A stretch of 64,000 nt of DNA from Prescottella defluvii (GTDB lineage: Bacteria; Actinomycetota; Actinomycetes; Mycobacteriales; Mycobacteriaceae). A program made the position numbers and the translations under genes. Under the pieces are notes generated by a model. That model worked only from the letters and a program-made list of their open reading frames with translations, was not told the origin of the DNA and made no database searches. This document shows, in pieces, positions 26,688 to 36,280 of this stretch. Position 1 is the first letter of the stretch, and each line of letters begins with the position of its first letter. The stretch covers positions 5,661,872 to 5,725,871 of the forward strand of contig CP121458.1 in assembly GCA_029690005.1 (NCBI GenBank), given 5' to 3'.

Positions 26688-26830
26688 TCGAACGCGGCGT
26701 CGATCGTGATGTCGACGCCGGCGAGGGGCCTTGCCAACCGGGCAGGACTCCTCGGCGGCCTGGGCGACACGGGCGACCCCCGTTGCGTCCAGGCCGCCGG
26801 CCTCTGCGTGGACTGTTGCCGTCGTACGAG
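26688..26830 (-). pseudogene. remnant of an OsmC-family gene (C-terminal part only)
   Basis: On the minus strand, two frames together give TVHAEAGGLDATGVARVAQAAEESCPVGKA and PLAGVDITIDAAFE. These align with the end of the intact OsmC protein at 28.5 kb (EVDGMDAAGFARAAQAAKDSCPVSKA, LTGVDITLDAALE), and the DNA aligns at roughly four bases in five over about 130 bases. No N-terminal half exists, because the MFS gene's 3' end begins at 26840. It is a broken paralogue left beside the transporter. Confidence 0.75.
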
Positions 26831-26839
26831 CCCGTGTGC

Positions 26840-28432
26840 TCAGGATTGCTGTGCGGCGCGCGCAGATGCCTCGTCCGCTTCCCGGTACTGCGCGAGTAGT
26901 TCCCGTTCGCCGTCGCGGTGCGGGTAGGCGAAAAAGACGAGCGCCGCACCGACCAGGACGATCGCGATCGCCGCGGCGTACGCGCGGGTGTCTCCGTCGA
27001 GGAACGCGGCGCGGGCGGCACTCTCGATCACGCTCGCGTACTGCGGGTACCGCTCCGCGACGTTCTCTGCACCCGCGAACGACTTCTCCAGCGCAGCCTG
27101 GGTCTGGTCGCCGACTCCACTCGCCTCTGGGCTGGCGGCGATCGCCACAGCGAAGGAGGCCGAGTAGCCGGCGGTGAGCAGCGCGCCGAGTACAGACTGC
27201 ACGATGGCGCCGCCCAAGTCGCGCTGCAGGTCCGCGGTGCCCGACGCCATCCCCGCCCGCCACACCGGCACCGACCCCGTGAGCGAGTGCGAAGCGGGCG
27301 TGCCGGCCAGTCCGACGCCCGCGCCGAGGAACATGTAGCCGAGCGCGATCTTCCAGTACTGTGCGTCCTCCTTCCACAGCAGCAACGCCACCAGCAGTCC
27401 CAGGACGATCGCGACGTATCCGAGCAACAGGGTGAACCGCGCGCCGTGCGACTCGACCAGCTTGGCGGACTGCGGCGCCACCACGACCATGACGGCCGCC
27501 GCCGGCAGACCGGCAGATCCTGCTGCCAGCGTGGAGTATCCGAGCACGTTCTGCATGAACTGCTGACCGATGTACATCGTCCCCATCAGCGTCCCGAACA
27601 CCACGATGCCCGCGACCGCCGCCACCCAGAAGATTCGCCGACGGGCCACCCGCAGGTCGTACAGCGGGTACTTCGCCCGCCACTGCCGGATGCCGAACGC
27701 CACCCCGGCGGCGGCCGCGATCAGCAGCATCGACAGCGCGGTCGCGCGCATCCCGGCGACCGGAGCGAAGTTGATGCCCAGCACCAGCGCCGCCACCAGG
27801 ATCACCGACACGATTCCACCGAGATGATCCACGGGATCCGTCGACTCGTTCACGTGTCCCGGCACGAAGTAGACGGCGAACCCCAACGCGACCAACGCCA
27901 GCGGCACGGTCACCAGGAACACCGAGCCCCACTCGAACGACTGCAACAGGGCCCCGGACACGAGCGGGCCGAGCGAGGAGATGCCGCCGCCGATCGCGGA
28001 CCACAGGGCGATCGCCTTGGTCCGGGCCGGCCCCGACCAAAGCGCGGTGATCAACGCGAGGGTGGTCGGGAACGCCATCCCGGCCGCCACGCCGCCGAGC
28101 AGGCGCGCGAGGATCAGCACCTCGATGCTCGGTGCGAACGCGGCGATGATGCACGCAGGCAAGGACAACACCATGCCGAGCACCAGCATCATCTTGCGCC
28201 CGAACCGGTCACCGAGCGCGCCGAGGTAGAGCACCGAGCTTGCGAGCCCCACCGAGTAGCCGACGGCGATCAGGTTCAGTTGCGTCTGGCTTGCGTCGAA
28301 GGCCCGACCGATGTCGGGCAACGCGACATTGGCCACCGCCAGGTTCAGATTCGCGACGGAAGCGACAAGGACCAGGGCCGTGAGGACGAACGAGGCCCGA
28401 GCCGGGCGGGTCCCGACCGCTGTGGTTGTCAT
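26840..28432 (-). CDS. MFS drug exporter, DHA2 (14-TM) family
   Basis: A 530-residue proton-driven exporter. It begins VLTALVLVASVANLNLAVANVALPDIGRAFDAS, has the loop motif LGDRFGRKMMLVLG (motif A) and the antiporter motif C-like GGGISSLGPLVSGALLQ, and ends in a charged cytoplasmic tail. About 14 hydrophobic helices are visible. It is intact. OsmC-family sequences flank it on both sides. No TetR-type regulator is adjacent. Substrates are unknown. Confidence 0.9.
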   Translation of the reverse strand: MTTTAVGTRPARASFVLTALVLVASVANLNLAVANVALPDIGRAFDASQTQLNLIAVGYSVGLASSVLYLGALGDRFGRKMMLVLGMVLSLPACIIAAFAPSIEVLILARLLGGVAAGMAFPTTLALITALWSGPARTKAIALWSAIGGGISSLGPLVSGALLQSFEWGSVFLVTVPLALVALGFAVYFVPGHVNESTDPVDHLGGIVSVILVAALVLGINFAPVAGMRATALSMLLIAAAAGVAFGIRQWRAKYPLYDLRVARRRIFWVAAVAGIVVFGTLMGTMYIGQQFMQNVLGYSTLAAGSAGLPAAAVMVVVAPQSAKLVESHGARFTLLLGYVAIVLGLLVALLLWKEDAQYWKIALGYMFLGAGVGLAGTPASHSLTGSVPVWRAGMASGTADLQRDLGGAIVQSVLGALLTAGYSASFAVAIAASPEASGVGDQTQAALEKSFAGAENVAERYPQYASVIESAARAAFLDGDTRAYAAAIAIVLVGAALVFFAYPHRDGERELLAQYREADEASARAAQQS

Positions 28433-28527
28433 GCGGCCAGTCCACACCATCGAGGTTCGTCACGCGTGCCGAAACGCCGACCGAACCGGACGGCACCCGC
28501 TGTGGTGTGGCCGCCTCCCGGGAGCGG

Positions 28528-28961
28528 CTACTCGAGCGCGGCGTCGAGGGTGATGTCGACGCCGGTGAGGGCCTTGCTCACCGGGCAGGAGTCCTTGGCG
28601 GCCTGGGCGGCACGCGCGAACCCCGCCGCGTCCATGCCGTCGACCTCGGCCCTGACGGTGAGCGTGATGCCGGTGAGCTTGAAGCCCACCGTGTCCGGCC
28701 CGAGCGAGACATCGGCGCGAACGTCGAGGCTCTGCGGAACCCCGCCCGCCTCCCCGATCAGGGCCGACAGTTGCATCGCGTAGCAGGACGAGTGCGCCGC
28801 CGCGATCAGTTCCTCGGGGCTGGTGAACCCGCCGGCGTCCTCGGCTGCCCGCTTCGGGAAGGACACCTCGAACGTCCCCGTCCCGAACTGGTGAGTTCGA
28901 CCTGGCCGGAACCCTTTTCGAGAGTTCCGTTCCAAGCTGTGCGCGCTGTGCGTGTGGGCAT
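28528..28961 (-). CDS. OsmC-family peroxiredoxin-like protein (one frameshift)
   Basis: Thiol peroxidase of the OsmC/Ohr fold that reduces organic peroxides. Both catalytic cysteines are present: AAAHSSCYAMQL and KDSCPVSKAL. ATG 28961 gives MPTRTARTAWNGTLEKGSG, which continues as GTFEVSFPKRAAED only after a one-base correction near 28890. Length is about 143 residues, as in the family. It precedes the MFS gene on the same strand. Confidence 0.9.
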
Positions 28962-29019
28962 TGCAGATCCTCTCTCGTCGATCGGTCTCTCCCGCAAGCT
29001 ACCCCTATCGTGGGAACCC

Positions 29020-29673
29020 ATGGGGCTGCTCGGGAAGGCTCGATTCCGGAGAGAATCGCTCGGCTTCGCGCTGGGTTCGGCGCTCTTCGCGCTCGGCGCC
29101 GCCCCGGGCTACGCGACCACGGTCGGCAGCGAGGCCGACAATCTCACCTTCTTCGTCGGCTCGCTCTTCTTCACGGCTGCGGCCTTCGTCCAACTGCGAC
29201 TGAGCGGGCGGGTCGTGCCCGACGCGACGACGTCCCGCGCCGACCGCTACGACTGGTGGTCCGCGCTCGTCCAGTTCGTCGGCACCGTGCCGTTCAACAT
29301 CAGCACCGGCGTCGCGCTGGTACGCAGCCTGTCGCTCCGCGAGCACCACGAGTTCGTGTGGGAGCCGGACCTGTTCGGCTCCGTCTGCTTCCTCGCCTCC
29401 GGCGCGCTCGCGGTGGTCGCCACCACCGAGATCGACGGCCTGTGGGATCCGCACGCCCGGAACTGGGGCAGCACCTGGCTGAACATGATCGGGTCGGTCG
29501 CATTCGGTGTCTCGGCGGTGAGCGCCGTGTTCGTGCCCGGCACCCACCGACCCGAGGACGCGGCGGCTGCGAACGTCGGGACGCTCGTCGGGGCACTGTG
29601 CTTCCTGGCCGCGGCGCTGCTGATGAAACCACCCGCACCCGGGGCGGTGAAGATGCCGGGGTCGGCGCGTTGA
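29020..29673 (+). CDS. YrhK-domain-like membrane protein
   Basis: A 217-residue integral membrane protein. Hydrophobic helices include FALGSALFALGAAPGYA, LTFFVGSLFFTAAAFVQL, VQFVGTVPFNISTGVAL, LFGSVCFLASGALAVVA and VGTLVGALCFLAAALLM. Segments such as FFVGSLFFTAAAFVQL resemble the YrhK domain, with two such units. The function is not known. It starts about 60 bases from the divergent osmC start, so they share a regulatory region. Confidence 0.75.
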   Translation: MGLLGKARFRRESLGFALGSALFALGAAPGYATTVGSEADNLTFFVGSLFFTAAAFVQLRLSGRVVPDATTSRADRYDWWSALVQFVGTVPFNISTGVALVRSLSLREHHEFVWEPDLFGSVCFLASGALAVVATTEIDGLWDPHARNWGSTWLNMIGSVAFGVSAVSAVFVPGTHRPEDAAAANVGTLVGALCFLAAALLMKPPAPGAVKMPGSAR

Positions 29674-29723
29674 CCGCCGTGGCGACTACCGACCGCGGCG
29701 ACCGTCGGCATACCGTGCTGGTC

Positions 29724-30315
29724 GTGAACGATCAGAGCAACCCGGCACCGGCCGACGCGGCAGCCCGGACCGCGGCTGCCGCGCGCACCGCCCACCGTCG
29801 CCGGCGTCGGGCGCGGGGGCCGATTCTGGTCGGCATCGACGGTCCCGCGGGCGGCGGGAAATCGACCCTGGCCGATCGCGTCGCCGCGGCGCTGGACGAC
29901 GCACCGATCGTCCGGATGGACGACCTGTACCCCGGCTGGGACGGCCTTGCCGCGTCGGTGCCGCTCCTCGTCCGGTGCGTCCTCTCCCCGCCGTGCACGG
30001 CCGGATCCGCGCTATCGGCGCTACGACTGGCATCGCGGCGCATACGCGGAGTGGCGCGCGGTCCGCCGCCACCGCTACCTGATCGTCGAGGGCGCCGGAT
30101 CCACCTGCGGCATCGCACGTGGCTACTTCGCCGTCCGCGTGTTCGTCGACGCCGCGCCCGAGGAGCGGATGCGACGGGCATTGGAGCGCGACGGCGACAT
30201 GTTCCGGCCGCACTGGGACCGCTGGGCCCACCAGGAGGCGGCGTTGTTCAGCCCGGACCGGACGCGGCGCGCCGCCCACATCGCGGTGCTGACGGGGTCG
30301 ACCGTCCGCACCTGA
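29724..30315 (+). CDS. uridine kinase-like P-loop nucleoside kinase (frameshifted)
   Basis: A P-loop kinase of about 195 residues. Walker A is GIDGPAGGGKSTLADRVA, and the following IVRMDDLYPGWDGL is the substrate segment of actinobacterial uridine kinase-like proteins. The later part, RRYDWHRGAYAEWRAV, RYLIVEGAGSTC and FVDAAPEERMRRALERDGD, is in another frame joined within about 29950-30010. GTG 29724 is a likely start; TTG 29670, overlapping the previous stop, is possible. It ends six bases before the convergent WYL regulator. Substrate uncertain. Confidence 0.78.
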
Positions 30316-30320
30316 GCGGA

Positions 30321-31289
30321 TCAACCCGACTCGGGCGCTCGGCGGGCCCGGTGCCGGTCGGCCATGCCCGACGCCCGGAGCCGGATCCCTTCGCGTAGCG
30401 TCTCGGGCCCGAGAAGTTCGGCATCGTCGCCGAGCATCCACAGGACGCTCCCGGCGTGTGCGGCGTCGCCGAACTCGACCTCGACGGTGACCCAACCGTC
30501 CGCCCAAGTCTCCGAGGCGGCGGAGAGCACCGAGCCGAGGAGGTCCTCGCGCCGCTCGGCCCGCACGCGAACGGTCGCCGCGACGGTCTCGTGCAGCGCA
30601 CGGAACTCGGACCGCCGCCGGTCCCAGATCCCAGCCAGGTCGACGACGGGGTCACGTCGGGCCTGCTCGTCGAGTTCCCGGACATCCTGGACGCGGGAGA
30701 GCCGGTACGTGCGCTCCGCACCACGGTGGGTTGCCACCAGGTACCACCGACCACCGGCGTTCACCAGGCCGATCGGATCAACAGTGCGCCAGCGGGATTC
30801 GCCGTCGCGGGCGGCGTAACGGAGCCGTAGCCTGCGTCCGGCGAACACCACCTGCTGGATCAGGCCGAGATGCTCGTCGTGCCTCGGATCGGTGAACCAG
30901 CCGCCCTGCCGCACCAGCACCCGTTCCGCGACCCGGGTGGCGGCGGTGCGGTGCGCGTCGGGCATGGCGGCCGACACTTTCCGCATCGCCGACGCGAATG
31001 CGGGCGCCATCCCCAGCGCCGCCGGGGTGGCAGCGGCGCCGGCCGCGAGCAGCGCCTTCGCCTCCTCCACCGTCAGACCGGTGAGATCGGTGGTGAACCC
31101 CGGCAGCAGCGCGAACCCGCCGTCCCGGCCGCGTTCCGCGTAGACGGGGATTCCGGCCGCCGACAGTGCCTCCACGTCCCGCAGCACGGTGCGAGTGGAC
31201 ACCTCGAGCTCCCGCGCGAGGGCGCTCGCGGACATCCTTCCCCTGTTCCGCAACAGCAAGACCAGTGACAGCAGACGGTCGGCGCGCAT
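30321..31289 (-). CDS. YafY-type HTH transcriptional regulator with WYL domain
   Basis: An intact 322-residue regulator. The N-terminal HTH_11 domain reads LLLRNRGRMSASALARELEVSTRTVLRDVEALSAAG. The WYL sensory domain contains RLRYAARDGESRWRTVDPIGLVNAGGRWYLVA (its Y/W-L motif in WYLVA), followed by a C-terminal WCX-like extension. It is divergent from the DinB-like gene at 31387, with 97 bases between starts. In many actinobacteria such a regulator controls the adjacent TIGR03086-type gene. Confidence 0.93.
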   Translation of the reverse strand: MRADRLLSLVLLLRNRGRMSASALARELEVSTRTVLRDVEALSAAGIPVYAERGRDGGFALLPGFTTDLTGLTVEEAKALLAAGAAATPAALGMAPAFASAMRKVSAAMPDAHRTAATRVAERVLVRQGGWFTDPRHDEHLGLIQQVVFAGRRLRLRYAARDGESRWRTVDPIGLVNAGGRWYLVATHRGAERTYRLSRVQDVRELDEQARRDPVVDLAGIWDRRRSEFRALHETVAATVRVRAERREDLLGSVLSAASETWADGWVTVEVEFGDAAHAGSVLWMLGDDAELLGPETLREGIRLRASGMADRHRARRAPESG

Positions 31290-31386
31290 TTCCCCATCCT
31301 CTCAGGAATACATGACAGAGGATGTCGTGATTAGCGACGAGAGTGGGCACGGTCCGCACACGTGCACTCGATCGAAAGGCCCACCG

Positions 31387-31988
31387 ATGACCGACATCTC
31401 CGATCCCCGCCCTCTGTACCGCGAAGCCCTGGCCTGGGTGACGGCCCTGATGGCCGAGGTGCGGCCGGAGCAGCTGGCGGATCCGACGCCGTGCGACGAG
31501 TTCGACGTCGCGACCCTGATGGGCCACCTGGTCGCCACCGTCGACCGGGCGCGCGTCATCGGGGAGGGCGGCGACCCGCACACCACCCCCTCGTGGTCAC
31601 CGGTGTCGCCGACGACCAGTGGCCGCACGCGTACGACCGGGCGGTCGAGGCGATGAGGGCGGTGTGGGCGGACGACGCCTTGCTGGACACCGTCGTCACC
31701 GTGCCCTGGGGTCGCGTCCCCGGACGCGCCGCGGTGTTCGCCTACCTGAACGAAACCCTGGTACACGGCTGGGATCTCGCGGTGGCGACCGGACAGCCCG
31801 CCGAAGCCGACCCGGTTCTGGCGGCAACGGCGCTCGCAGTGGCCGAACGTGCGATCCCCGAGGCTCCGCGCGGCGGGCCGATTCCGTTCGGCCCGGTGGT
31901 CAAGCCGGCCGAGGGCGCGGGACCCACGGAACGCCTCGCCAACTGGTCCGGCCGGGCCGGCATCCGCCGTCCGGCGACGTCCGCCTGA
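31387..31988 (+). CDS. TIGR03086-type DinB/maleylpyruvate isomerase-fold metal-binding protein (one frameshift)
   Basis: About 200 residues of the mycothiol-dependent maleylpyruvate-isomerase/DinB superfamily. Family segments are LADPTPCDEFDVATLMGHLVAT (metal-binding His in GHLV), VPWGRVPGRAAVFAYLNETLVHGWDLA (second His) and the GPVVKPAEGAGPTERLANWSGR end. A one-base break near 31585 splits it. The family binds a metal and often mycothiol; the reaction is unknown here. It is divergent from the WYL regulator and ends before a strong terminator. Confidence 0.88.
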
Positions 31989-31991
31989 TAC

Positions 31992-32033
31992 ACGACGACG
32001 CCCCGCACGCAGTTGCGTGCGGGGCGTCGTCGT
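31992..32033. terminator. bidirectional terminator between the DinB-like gene and clpC
   Basis: A 19-base-pair perfect stem (ACGACGACGCCCCGCACGC at 31992-32010, complement at 32015-32033) with an AGTT loop, followed by TTT on the plus strand. It lies between two converging genes and can serve both. Confidence 0.9.
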
Positions 32034-32044
32034 TTCGGTGAGGA

Positions 32045-34604
32045 CTACTCGGAAGATCCGGGCTCGGTCGGGCCCGATCCCTCACCGGCAGTGCTCGCGA
32101 GCGCCTCGGCGGGCGAATCCGGAACCGTGACCGGCTTCGGGCTGCCGCGGAACGTGAACTTCGCGTTCTCGCCGGCGCCCTCGCCGTCCCAGCCCTCGAC
32201 GTCGACCAGGACGATCTGGCCCGGGGTCAGCTCGTTGAAGAGGATCTTCTCCGACAGCTGGTCCTCGATCTCGCGCTGGATGGTGCGACGCAGCGGCCGC
32301 GCACCCAGGACCGGATCGAAGCCGCGCTTCGCGAGCAGCGACTTCGCCTGCTCGGTCAGCTCGATGTCCATGTCCTTGTTCTTCAGCTGCGCCTCGACGC
32401 GGCTGATCATCAGGTCCACCATCTGGATGATCTCGTTCTGAGTCAGCTGGTGGAAGAGCGATGATGTCGTCGATGCGGTTGAGGAACTCGGGGCGGAAGT
32501 GCTTCTTGAGCTCGTCGTGGACCTTGAGCTTCATGCGCTCGTAGTTCGACTCGCTGCCCGTTCCGGCCGAGAAGCCCAGACCCACAGCCTTCGAGATGTC
32601 GGAGGTACCCAGGTTCGAGGTGAAGATCAGCACGGTGTTCTTGAAGTCGACCGTACGACCCTGACCGTCGGTGAGACGGCCGTCCTCGAGGACCTGCAGG
32701 AGGGTGTTGTAGATCTCCTGGTGTGCCTTCTCGATCTCGTCGAACAGGACCACCGAGAACGGCTTGCGGCGCACCTTCTCGGTGAGCTGGCCGCCCTCTT
32801 CGTAGCCGACGTAGCCCGGAGGGGCACCGAACAGGCGCGACGCGGTGAACCGGTCGTGGAACTCGCCCATGTCGATCTGGATGAGCGCGTCGTCCTCGCC
32901 GAACAGGAAGTTCGCGAGCGCCTTGGACAGCTCGGTCTTACCGACACCGGACGGGCCGGCGAAGATGAACGAGCCGGACGGACGCTTCGGATCCTTCAGG
33001 CCGGCGCGGGTGCGACGGATCGCCTTCGAGACCGCCTTGACGGCGTCCTCCTGGCCGATGATCCGCTTGTGCAGCTCCTCCTCCATGCGGAGCAGACGCG
33101 TGGTCTCCTCCTCGGTGAGCTTGAAGACCGGGATGCCGGTCCAGTTGCCCAGCACCTCGGCGATCTGCTCGTCGTCGACCTCGGCGATGACGTCCAGGTC
33201 ACCGGAACGCCACTGCTTCTCCCGCTCGGCGCGCTGCGCGACCAGCTGCTTTTCCTTGTCGCGCAGGTTCGCCGCCTTCTCGAAGTCCTGCGCGTCGATC
33301 GCGGACTCCTTCTCACGGCGGGCGTCGGCGATCTTGTCGTCGAACTCGCGCAGGTCCGGCGGCGCAGTCATCCGGCGGATGCGCATCCGGGCGCCGGCCT
33401 CGTCGATGAGGTCGATGGCCTTGTCCGGCAAGAAGCGGTCGTTGATGTACCGGTCGGCCAGGGTGGCCGCCGCGACCAGTGCGCTGTCGGTGATCGAGAC
33501 GCGGTGGTGCGCCTCGTAGCGGTCGCGCAGACCCTTGAGGATCTCGATGGTGTGCTCGACCGTCGGCTCGCCGACCTGCACCGGCTGGAACCGGCGCTCG
33601 AGGGCGGCGTCCTTCTCGATGTACTTGCGGTACTCGTCGAGGGTGGTGGCACCGATGGTCTGCAGCTCGCCACGGGCCAGCTTCGGCTTGAGGATCGAGG
33701 CCGCGTCGATCGCGCCCTCGGCGGCGCCCGCACCGACGAGCGTGTGCAGCTCGTCGATGAACAGGATGATGTCGCCGCGGGTGTTGATCTCCTTGAGGAC
33801 CTTCTTCAGGCGTTCCTCGAAGTCACCGCGGTAGCGGCTGCCGGCGACCAGGGAGCCCAGGTCGAGCGTGTACAGCTGCTTGTCCTTGAGGGTCTCCGGC
33901 ACCTCACCGTTGACGATGGCCTGCGCGAGGCCCTCGACGACGGCGGTCTTGCCGACACCGGGCTCGCCGATGAGGACAGGGTTGTTCTTGGTGCGGCGGC
34001 TCAGGACCTGCATGACACGCTCGATTTCCTTCGAGCGGCCGATGACCGGGTCGAGCTTGCCTTCGAGGGCGGCCTGGGTGAGGTTGCGGCCGAACTGGTC
34101 GAGGACCAGCGACGTCGACGGAGTGCCCGCCTCGCCGCGGCTGCCCCGGCCTCGGCCGGCTCCTTGCCCTGGTAGCCCGACAGCAGCTGGATGACCTGCT
34201 GGCGGACGCGGTTGAGGTCGGCGCCCAGCTTGACGAGCACCTGGGCCGCGACACCCTCGCCCTCGCGGATCAGACCGAGCAGGATGTGCTCGGTGCCGAT
34301 GTAGTTGTGTCCGAGCTGCAGCGCCTCACGCAGGCTGAGCTCGAGGACCTTCTTGGCACGGGGGTGAAGGGGATGTGGCCGGACGGGGCCTGCTGGCCCT
34401 GGCCGATGATCTCCTCGACCTGGCTGCGGACGCCTTCGAGGGAGATGCCCAAGGACTCCAGCGACTTCGCCGCCACACCCTCGCCCTCGTGAATGAGGCC
34501 GAGAAGGATGTGTTCCGTGCCGATGTAGTTGTGGTTGAGCATCCTGGCTTCTTCTGAGCCAGGACGACGACGCGCCGCGCGCGATCGGTGAACCTCTCGA
34601 ACAT
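32045..34604 (-). CDS. clpC: ATP-dependent Clp protease ATPase subunit ClpC (four frameshifts)
   Basis: AAA+ unfoldase that feeds substrates to ClpP; essential in mycobacteria as ClpC1. Parts in order: MFERFTDRARRVVVLAQ, two Clp N repeats (HNYIGTEHILLGLI twice), first Walker A GEPGVGKTAVVEGLA, the UVR-containing middle, second AAA with GPSGVGKTELSKALA and GYVGYEEGGQLTEKVR, and the C-terminal D2 domain ending EGSGPTEPGSSE. Frame breaks are near 34550, 34362, 34135 and 32458. Four indels in an essential gene argue for sequence error. Confidence 0.95.
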
Positions 34605-34970
34605 CGCTCTCCCTCACATTTTCCGGCGGTACAGGTTCGAGGCCCCGCATGTCACGCTGCCTCGCGCCTTCCCGCCGCGTCTCGCTCCGGTACTACAGGC
34701 TGACGGCCTCCGGAACCGAAGGTTCCACGACCCCACTTCACACTCTAGTGGGCTGCCTTTCCGACTGCCGCTTCTCCACCCGTCAAACACGCGGAGCCGA
34801 CCTGCATAAAGTTCTCAACGCCGCAGGTCGCGGAATCGTTTCCCGCGCGCTGTACGCCTGAAGCGAACATTCGCGACCTGCCTCGCAGATCGGGGCGCGG
34901 ACCAGGCTCGGCTACGCTGGCCCGGCCGGACGGGGGACGTCACGGCATAGATGACTCGGCTCGGGGGACT
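34605..34970. promoter_or_regulatory. clpC upstream region
   Basis: A 366-base stretch without a recognisable gene, between clpC (leftward) and a small exported-protein gene (rightward). It should hold the clpC promoter. A minus-strand TAGAGT at about 34742-34747 could be a -10 element, but no -35 is properly spaced, so this is weak. A direct-repeat-like GCGACCTGC / GGTCGCGG pairing around 34830-34880 is not convincing as an operator. Confidence 0.35.
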
Positions 34971-35359
34971 GTGTCCGAAACACCTGCACGACGGCGATTT
35001 CTCTTTCGCTGCTCAGACTCGCCGCGACCATCGCGGTCGCATACGGCGTGATTCTGCTGATTCCCCGGCTGGCCGCACTGGGTCCCGAGGCGCCGGACTC
35101 GACCGATCTGCGTTCGGCACTCGCGCAGCCGACCAGGGCCGCAAAGAATCCGACGACACCACCGCCGCCGCTCCCTCAGGGATTTCCCTCGATGCAGTTC
35201 CCGCCACCCAAGATCGACGTCGAGCCAGGACAGCCGCAACCCATCGCGACCAAGTTCGGACTCACCTACGACATTCCGCCGGACTGGGACAACGAATGGG
35301 ACGCGGTGTTCGGATGGTCCGACCGTGACGCCCCGATGACCTGTGCAACCAGTCGTTGA
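34971..35359 (+). CDS. short membrane-anchored/exported protein, probably truncated (one frameshift)
   Basis: GTG 34971 gives SETPARRRFLFR, and after a one-base change near 35010 LRLAATIAVAYGVILLIPRLAALG, a single hydrophobic segment. A Pro-rich linker follows, then FGLTYDIPPDWDNEWDAVFGWSDRD, resembling the start of the DUF8017-type domain of actinobacterial lipoproteins. The frame stops at 35359, so most of such a domain is missing. It could be a truncated gene or further sequence errors. Confidence 0.5.
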
Positions 35360-35416
35360 GCCTGCTGACGACCGCGGTCGGTCGACTGAACTGGGAGTAG
35401 GCGCGACGGCTCGTCG

Positions 35417-36280
35417 TCAACGCGTCAGGTCCGACGCCTTGTCCAGCGATCCCAGCTTGTGCGGGTTGCGGATCGCGTAGATGCGGACGATCCGGCCGTC
35501 CTCGACGGCCAGACTGACCGCGGTGGCCTCGCCCCCTACGTCGATCCGAATTCCCGGCATGCCGTTGAGCCACGTCGTGGTCGTCACGAAATCCGGGAGC
35601 GTTGCAGCACGGGACAGGAACGCCGCAACCCGTTCGGCTCCGACGATCGGCCTTCGCGCAGCCGCCGCGTAGCCGCCGCCGTCGGCGATCGCCACGACAT
35701 CCGGGGCGAGCACCTCGACGAGTGCCTGCACGTCGCCGGTGGAGACGGCGTCAAGAAACTTCTCGACGACCACCTGCTGCTGGTCCCGGTCGACGCGCAT
35801 CCGTGGCCGCCGCGCACCGACGTGTTCACGCGCACGGTGCGCGATCTGCCGGACCGCGGGCGGCGTCTTGCCCACCACTTCGGCGATCTCGTCGTAGGGC
35901 GTCTCGAACACCTCGTGCAGCACGAACACCGCCCGCTCGACCGGGCCGAGGGTCTCGAGCACGGTGAGCATCGCGATCGACACGTTCTCCGCGAGCTCGA
36001 CGTCGTCGGCCACATCCGGGGTGGTCAGCAACGGCTCGGGCAGCCATTCCCCGACGTACTCCTCCCGACGGCGGGACTCGGCTCGGAGCCGGTTCAGTGC
36101 CTGCCGAGTGACTGTGCGGACCAGGTAGGCACGTGGGTTGTGCACCTCGGTTCGGTCGACGTCCGCCCACCGCAGCCAGGTCTCCTGCACCACGTCCTCG
36201 GCGTCGGCGGCGGAGCCGAGCATCTCGTAGGCGACGGTGAAAAGCAGACTGCGGTGGGTGACGAACGGGTCGCCGCTCAT
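35417..36280 (-). CDS. ECF sigma factor, SigJ-like with SnoaL-type C-terminal domain
   Basis: A 287-residue ECF41-type sigma factor. Region 2 reads SLLFTVAYEMLGSAADAEDVVQETWLRW, region 4 PVERAVFVLHEVFETPYDEIAEVVGKTPPAVRQIAHRAREHV, and the C-terminal SnoaL_2-like domain (FLDAVSTGDVQALVEVLAPDVV, GMPGIRIDVGGEATAVS) takes the place of an anti-sigma factor. ATG 36280 overlaps the stop of the upstream carboxymuconolactone-decarboxylase-like gene (ATGA), a classic pairing for ECF41. Intact. Confidence 0.93.
   Translation of the reverse strand: MSGDPFVTHRSLLFTVAYEMLGSAADAEDVVQETWLRWADVDRTEVHNPRAYLVRTVTRQALNRLRAESRRREEYVGEWLPEPLLTTPDVADDVELAENVSIAMLTVLETLGPVERAVFVLHEVFETPYDEIAEVVGKTPPAVRQIAHRAREHVGARRPRMRVDRDQQQVVVEKFLDAVSTGDVQALVEVLAPDVVAIADGGGYAAAARRPIVGAERVAAFLSRAATLPDFVTTTTWLNGMPGIRIDVGGEATAVSLAVEDGRIVRIYAIRNPHKLGSLDKASDLTR

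Noticed and set aside
32499..34175. A 558-codon plus-strand frame opposite clpC
   Set aside because: Shadow of clpC with arginine/leucine/valine-rich random composition.
34740..34790. clpC promoter with TAGAGT and TTGACG
   Set aside because: The two elements are about 33 bases apart, too far for a standard promoter; left as an unplaced candidate.
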